18,249 nt of DNA, taken from positions 1-18,249 of the forward strand of contig SVKH01000012.1 in assembly GCA_015068545.1 (NCBI GenBank). The letters are read 5' to 3'. The stretch comes from Oscillospiraceae bacterium (GTDB lineage Bacteria; Bacillota; Clostridia; UBA1381). The position numbers and the translations under genes were made by a program. This document shows, piece by piece, positions 14,333 to 18,249 of this stretch; the first letter of the stretch is position 1, and every line of letters starts with the position of its first letter. The notes below the pieces were generated by a model. That model saw only the letters and a list, made by a program, of their open reading frames with translations. It did not search any database and was not told the DNA's origin.

Positions 14333-14688
14333 ATGCGGATGCAAAAACTGTCCAGAACGCAAGAAAAGATAAACTCGATGATGTAAAACGAACAACAAAC
14401 AGTAATCTTGCTTTGCACTACAATTCCATCTTTCCGCTTGCAGGGATTGGAAAGATAGTCCAGAACGCAAGAGAAGATAAACTCGATGATGTAAAACGCA
14501 CAACAAGCAGTAATCTTGCTTTGCACTATAATTCCACTTTTCCGCTTGCAGGGATTGGAAAGATAGTCCAGAACGCAAGAGAGGATAAACTCTATGATGT
14601 AAAACGAACAACAAACAGTAATCTTGCTTTGCACTACAATTCCACTTTTCCGCTTGCAGGGATTGGAAAAATTGTTCAGAACGGATAA
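14326..14688 (+). other. Open frame through the 108-bp repeats encoding a 36-residue repeat
   Basis: The plus frame between a TAG at 14323 and the TAA at 14686-14688 is open for 120 codons and encodes three in-register 36-residue repeats (VQNAREDKLDDVKRTT, then SNLALHYNST, then FPLAGIGKI). There is no ATG or ribosome binding site; the first possible start is TTG 14413. Of ten variable positions among the three units, six fall at third codon positions and are silent. That mildly favours past translation in this frame. Minus-strand frames are also open, as expected whenever a period divisible by three lacks stops. Confidence 0.3.
14353..14684. repeat. Three 108-bp direct tandem repeats plus a short partial copy
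   Basis: Units start at CAGAACGC at 14353, 14461 and 14569, with a truncated fourth copy (CAGAACG) at 14677; the period is exactly 108. The units differ at about ten positions. Each holds a local inverted repeat around GCTTGCAGGGATT: ATCTTTCC/GGAAAGAT in the first unit (perfect, 8 bp), and a weaker form in the others. The sixth pair from the loop is C-G, U-G and U-A in units 1, 2 and 3. The array begins 21 bases after the propeller gene stop and ends at the hairpin at 14689. Its origin is unknown; it could be an untranslated tail of that gene or a separate short repeat protein. Confidence 0.9.
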
Positions 14689-14729
14689 AGGGAACCCGAC
14701 GGCGTACATTGGTACTCCGAGGGTTCCCT
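14689..14729. terminator. Strong hairpin between convergent units
   Basis: AGGGAACCC (14689-14697) pairs perfectly with GGGTTCCCT (14721-14729). Further pairs CGG/CCG and GTAC/GTAC form inside, closing on an ATTG loop. It directly follows the last repeat and lies 19 bases from the stop of the convergent FAD gene. A proper U tract is missing on the plus strand (GAATTCG follows); on the minus strand CCCTTTATCC follows. It probably ends or protects transcripts from both sides. Confidence 0.7.
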
Positions 14730-14748
14730 GAATTCGTTATGGGCGATT

Positions 14749-16158
14749 TTAACATCCCTGCTCTTGTTCGATTAGTTTTCGTCCCATCAATACTCCCATG
14801 ACGGACGCCATCATAAGGCCTCTTGTCCAGCCGCTGGAATCGCCTAAGCAGTGAAGACCTTTTATACTTGTATTAAAATCTGCATCCATCTTTACCCTGT
14901 TTGAATAGAACTTCAACTCAGGAGAATACAATAAGGTTTCGTAAGAGGCAAATCCCGGAACGACATGATCTACCGCCTTTATAAAATTGATAATATTCAT
15001 CATGGCACGGTATGGCATAGCGGCAGTAATATCACCTGCAACAGCATCCGGAAGAGTTGGCTTTACATTACTTTGGGCAAGCTCCTTTGGCCACGTACGC
15101 TTTCCGTCCAAAATATCTCCAAATCTTTGCACCAATATCTGACCATTTGCCAACATATTTGTTAGTTCGCCTATTTTTTGAGCATAGGCAATAGGCTGAT
15201 TAAACGGTGTGGAAAAATTGTGGGAACACAAAATAGCCACATTGGTATTGTCCGACTTTTTCTCTTTGTAGGAATGACCGTTAACTACGGCTAGGTCGTT
15301 ATCGTAATTTTCCTGACTTACAAATCCTCCCGGATTTTGGCAGAATGTTCTTACCTTGTTTTTAAATGGTTCCGGCCAACCAATCAGCTTTGATTCGTAC
15401 AAAACTTCATTGATTTTTTCCATTACCTCATTTCTCACTTCTACACGAACACCGATATCCACGGTTCCCGGCTCGTGAGCTATATTATGCTCTGCACAAA
15501 TATGCTCCAGCCACTCTGCACCTCTTCTGCCGGTTGCCACTATGGTGTGATCTGCATGAATCTCCACAGCTTCCTTGCCATTTGTGATATATGCGCCTTT
15601 GCACACATCATCCTCTAAGACAAGGTTGGTACACTCGTACCCAAACATGATTTCCACTCCGTTTGCAATCAGGTGCTTTTCTATGGCAAGATATATATCC
15701 TGCGCTTTTTCGGTACCCAAGTGACGTATTGGACAATCTACCAGTTTAAGTCCTGCCTGAATAGCATTTTTCCTGATTTCCTTAACGTCATCACTATTTG
15801 AAACACCCTCAATCTTAGTATCTGCGCCAAATTCCAGATAGATTTTGTCGGTGTAGTTAATGGTTTCCTGCGCCAAGTCATCACCAATCAGCATGGGCAG
15901 ATTTCCGCCTACATCTGAAGATAGTGACAGTTTTCCGTCCGAAAACGCTCCTGCTCCGGAAAAGCCCGTAGTGATATGACAATACGGCTTACAATTTACG
16001 CATTTTTGCGTTTTCGCCTTTGGACAATGCCTTTTTTCTATGCTTTGTCCCTTTTCCACTATTACGATTTTCTGTTTTGTTCCCTTTCGGAGCATTTCAA
16101 TTGCGGTAAATATTCCCGCAGGACCAGCTCCTATGATTAAAATATCTGTATTAAGCAT
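14749..16158 (-). CDS. FAD-dependent dehydrogenase, COG2509-like
   Basis: This is a 469-residue flavoprotein related to the uncharacterised FAD-dependent dehydrogenases grouped as COG2509. It begins with a dinucleotide-binding fold DILIIGAGPAGIFTAIE (5-21) and an ADP-ribose-binding IVIVEKG (31-37). It then has a cysteine cluster C45, C53, C56, C60 (RHCPKAKTQKC, VNCKPYC) next to GFSGAGAFSDGKLSLS (65-80). The second flavin motif VATGRRG lies in the middle, and the C-terminal GLHCLGDSSGWTRGLMMASV is the usual third FAD contact. The cluster could hold a metal or redox disulfides; substrate unknown. I start at ATG 16158, behind GAAGGAAG. The frame is open to 16203, but that part overlaps the upstream permease. 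It follows the permease by 13 bases, so it is likely cotranscribed, which may hint at a role in nucleoside-derived metabolism, though this is weak inference. Confidence 0.85.
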   Translation of the reverse strand: MLNTDILIIGAGPAGIFTAIEMLRKGTKQKIVIVEKGQSIEKRHCPKAKTQKCVNCKPYCHITTGFSGAGAFSDGKLSLSSDVGGNLPMLIGDDLAQETINYTDKIYLEFGADTKIEGVSNSDDVKEIRKNAIQAGLKLVDCPIRHLGTEKAQDIYLAIEKHLIANGVEIMFGYECTNLVLEDDVCKGAYITNGKEAVEIHADHTIVATGRRGAEWLEHICAEHNIAHEPGTVDIGVRVEVRNEVMEKINEVLYESKLIGWPEPFKNKVRTFCQNPGGFVSQENYDNDLAVVNGHSYKEKKSDNTNVAILCSHNFSTPFNQPIAYAQKIGELTNMLANGQILVQRFGDILDGKRTWPKELAQSNVKPTLPDAVAGDITAAMPYRAMMNIINFIKAVDHVVPGFASYETLLYSPELKFYSNRVKMDADFNTSIKGLHCLGDSSGWTRGLMMASVMGVLMGRKLIEQEQGC

Positions 16159-16171
16159 TATTTTCTTCCTT

Positions 16172-17146
16172 CTATCTTTCCTCACGGAAGTACGCAAGTC
16201 CAAGACTTTCCGGAGGTCTATTTTCCTTTTTATTCCTTGCGCTTGTGATTATAAGCACAACTATGGTAACTATATAAGGCAGCATATTAAATATTGCAAG
16301 GGCACTTCTGGATAAACCGGAAATATAGGAATATGCTATATAAAGTCCACCAAAAACTATCGAACCCAAAATGCTCACGTTTGGCTTCCAAAGAGCAAAT
16401 ATAACAAGTGCAATAGCTAGCCATCCTCTGTCACCGAATCCACCATTTGTCCATGATCCGCCAGTGTAGTCCATGATAAAATACAAACCGCCAAGACCTG
16501 CTATGGCACCGCCTATAACGGTAGCAAAGTACTTATATCTTGTAACATTTATTCCTGCTGCATCAGCAGTTGCCGGATTTTCACCTACTGCACGAAGATG
16601 CAGTCCCATTCTGGTCTTTTTCAAAAACCATGACGCTACTATTGCGATAATTATGGCAAGGTATGCTAAAAATCCGTAGTTTAGGAATATTGTACCAAAA
16701 GCTCCCAGATCATCCGCAAAAGGCAGAGTAGTCTTAAAATAGTCCGCCGTAGTTTTAACTGACAGATTACCGCCATTACCGAAGATTTTTGTTAGCGATC
16801 CGCCAAAAAAGTCTCCGAATCCAACACCGAATGTAGTAAGCGCAAGTCCAGTAACGTTTTGATTTGCTCTTAGAGTAATGGTAAGGAAGCTATACACAAA
16901 GGCAAGGAGTGCCGAGCCCAAAAGAGAGCAAAGCAACGGAATTACTATGCACCAAAACGGATGCGGAGTCTCCACAGCTCGTTCGTAAAGGTAAGCGCCT
17001 ATAACTCCCGCACTACCGCCCATATACATTATTCCCGGAATACCCAGATTTAAATTTCCGGATTTTTCCGTGATTATTTCACCTGTTGAACCAAACAAAA
17101 GAGGGATACCCTGTACTATTGCTTTATTTATAATCGTTGCAAACAT
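16172..17146 (-). CDS. ABC transporter permease, nucleoside/BMP family (second permease, NupQ-like)
   Basis: This 324-residue membrane protein is a BPD_transp_2-type permease with about eight to ten hydrophobic segments. Family features are the N-terminal PLLFGSTGEIITEKSGNLNL and GIPGIMYMGG stretch and the cytoplasmic coupling loop RAVGENPATADAAGINVTRYK. The C-terminus is short and charged. It pairs with the permease encoded just upstream to form the membrane part of an importer that in B. subtilis (NupOPQ with a BMP lipoprotein) takes up nucleosides. It begins 3 bases after the upstream stop, and its AAGGAGG ribosome binding site lies within the last codons of that gene, so the two are coupled. 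The ATPase and the binding lipoprotein are not in the window and are expected upstream. Confidence 0.9.
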   Translation of the reverse strand: MFATIINKAIVQGIPLLFGSTGEIITEKSGNLNLGIPGIMYMGGSAGVIGAYLYERAVETPHPFWCIVIPLLCSLLGSALLAFVYSFLTITLRANQNVTGLALTTFGVGFGDFFGGSLTKIFGNGGNLSVKTTADYFKTTLPFADDLGAFGTIFLNYGFLAYLAIIIAIVASWFLKKTRMGLHLRAVGENPATADAAGINVTRYKYFATVIGGAIAGLGGLYFIMDYTGGSWTNGGFGDRGWLAIALVIFALWKPNVSILGSIVFGGLYIAYSYISGLSRSALAIFNMLPYIVTIVVLIITSARNKKENRPPESLGLAYFREER

Positions 17147-17149
17147 ACT

Positions 17150-18249
17150 TTATACCTCCTTATGCTTAGAGCGGAACACAACTTTGTACCGCACAAAAAA
17201 TTCACAGCCAATGATAAAGAACAGAATTATACCCGTCAGAATATCAGATACACTTTCATTTAGTTGGAATGCAGTGGCAATTTCTCCTGCTCCTCTTTCC
17301 AAAAATACGATAAGGAAGGAAGCCACTGCCATCAAAATCGGATTAAATTTCGCCAGCCATGATACCATAATAGCGGTAAATCCCATACCTCCCACAGTAC
17401 CTGTGTTGATTGTATGGTCTGTACCTGCTACCAGCAAAAATCCTGCTATACCGCAAAGTGCACCGGAAAGCGCCATAGTTCTTATAATTACTTTTTTAAC
17501 ATTGATCCCGATGTATCTGGCTGTATTCTGACTTTCACCCACAACCGAGATTTCATAGCCATGCTTACTGTATTTTAGGTAAACATACATAGCAATAGTC
17601 AGCGCCAAAACTATCAGTACATTCAGCATATATTTTTGTCCAAAGATTTCCGGCAGCCATCCTGAGTGAGTAACTTGGTTTATAATACCTACGGTATTGG
17701 AATCCTTTGGATTCTCCCAAAACACGATGCAAAAGGAAACTAGCTGCATGGCAACATAGTTCATCATAAGGGTAAAGAGAGTTTCGTTCGTATCAAATTT
17801 TGCCTTAAAATACGCCGGAATAACACCCCATAAAAGTCCTGCCAAAATACTTGCACATAACATAATCGGTATCAGAATAACTCCCGACATAGTATCACCA
17901 AGGTATATCATGCAAGCTGCTGATGCCAAACCACCAACCAAAGCCTGACCTTCTGCACCGGTATTCCAGAATTTCATTTTAAAAGCAGGAGTAACGGCAA
18001 GGGATACACAAAGAAGCATAGATAGCTTCTGGAGAGTATTCCACACCTTTCTTGTAGTACCAAAAGTCCCTTCAAACATGGAAACATATACTTCCAAAGG
18101 ATTATACCCCGTTAGCATTACCACCACGAAACCACAGATAATAAGGGCAAAAAGCACAGCTATGATATGAACAGCCCATGACTTGTACCACACCATATCG
18201 TCCCTTTTTACTACCTGAAACCTCGGCTCGTGGACAACCCTTTCCTTAT
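17150..18249 (-). CDS. ABC transporter permease, nucleoside/BMP family (first permease, NupP-like), 5' end outside the window
   Basis: This is the partner permease, with about nine hydrophobic segments. It has AFKMKFWNTGAEGQALVGG (about 70-88 counted from the internal ATG), DTNETLFTLMMNYVAM, and the coupling loop GYEISVVGESQNTARYIGIN. The first in-window start is ATG 18196 (348 aa, AAAGGGA ahead). However, the same frame stays open to the window edge, and its upstream codons read EPRFQVVKRDDMVWYKSW. That resembles the charged N-terminal tail ending in KRD seen before the first membrane helix in clostridial relatives. The true start is therefore probably beyond 18249, and I mark the gene as partial; the last complete codon ends at 18247. 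If the 18196 start were right the protein would still be full length by comparison with NupP. Confidence 0.88.
   Translation of the reverse strand, partial: KERVVHEPRFQVVKRDDMVWYKSWAVHIIAVLFALIICGFVVVMLTGYNPLEVYVSMFEGTFGTTRKVWNTLQKLSMLLCVSLAVTPAFKMKFWNTGAEGQALVGGLASAACMIYLGDTMSGVILIPIMLCASILAGLLWGVIPAYFKAKFDTNETLFTLMMNYVAMQLVSFCIVFWENPKDSNTVGIINQVTHSGWLPEIFGQKYMLNVLIVLALTIAMYVYLKYSKHGYEISVVGESQNTARYIGINVKKVIIRTMALSGALCGIAGFLLVAGTDHTINTGTVGGMGFTAIMVSWLAKFNPILMAVASFLIVFLERGAGEIATAFQLNESVSDILTGIILFFIIGCEFFVRYKVVFRSKHKEV

Noticed and set aside
14333..14386. Short ATG frame directly after the propeller gene stop, reading into the first 108-bp unit
   Set aside because: It has 17 codons only and no ribosome binding site; it ends in the first unit and resembles nothing known.
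14225..14755. Minus-strand 176-codon frame through the 108-bp repeats
   Set aside because: It is open because the repeated unit lacks stops in that frame; it overlaps the end of the propeller gene and the start of the hairpin, and has no ribosome binding site.

Overview
The window looks like a chromosomal segment of a low-GC Firmicute of the class Clostridia, most likely a Lachnospiraceae-type gut anaerobe. This is inferred from gene content and order (hprK-murB, yycJ-rlmH, a long-form GluRS beside a GlnRS, a COG2509-type FAD protein) and from strong AGGAGG ribosome binding sites with sigma-A promoters. No rRNA or tRNA is present, so species cannot be fixed.

Region 1 (1-2146, minus strand) holds hprK and murB, driven by a clear promoter whose -10 box lies inside a 19-bp palindrome. 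Region 2 (2072-5190, plus strand) holds rpmB, with its own promoter and terminator, then murA with its own promoter, then yycJ and rlmH, which overlap by ATGA and sit behind a terminator that abuts yycJ. Region 3 (5091-6233) is a monocistronic small alarmone synthetase with a strong promoter. A related double-hairpin element lies downstream of this gene and another downstream of tagO. Region 4 (5971-13000, minus strand) is a compact operon gltX-glnS-aminotransferase-trpS-tagO behind one sigma-A promoter, ending at an oligo-U terminator near 5971. Region 5 (13062-14729) is the least ordinary part. An unrecognised beta-propeller-like gene has an array of 37-bp hairpin-bearing tandem repeats on one side and three 108-bp tandem repeats on the other, closed by a strong hairpin. 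Region 6 (14749-18249, minus strand) is two permeases of a nucleoside/BMP-type ABC transporter followed by a COG2509-type FAD-dependent dehydrogenase. The first permease almost certainly starts outside the window.

Most genes are housekeeping: wall precursor synthesis (MurA, MurB, TagO), translation (L28, RlmH, three aminoacyl-tRNA synthetases), carbon regulation (HprK), stringent response (alarmone synthetase) and nucleoside uptake. Several gene starts were moved inward to ATGs with a proper ribosome binding site (hprK, yycJ, alarmone synthetase, aminotransferase, FAD protein). I saw no defence system, prophage, transposase or CRISPR. The most interesting material is non-coding: two repeat families whose copies differ by pair-preserving changes, which suggests selected RNA structure.
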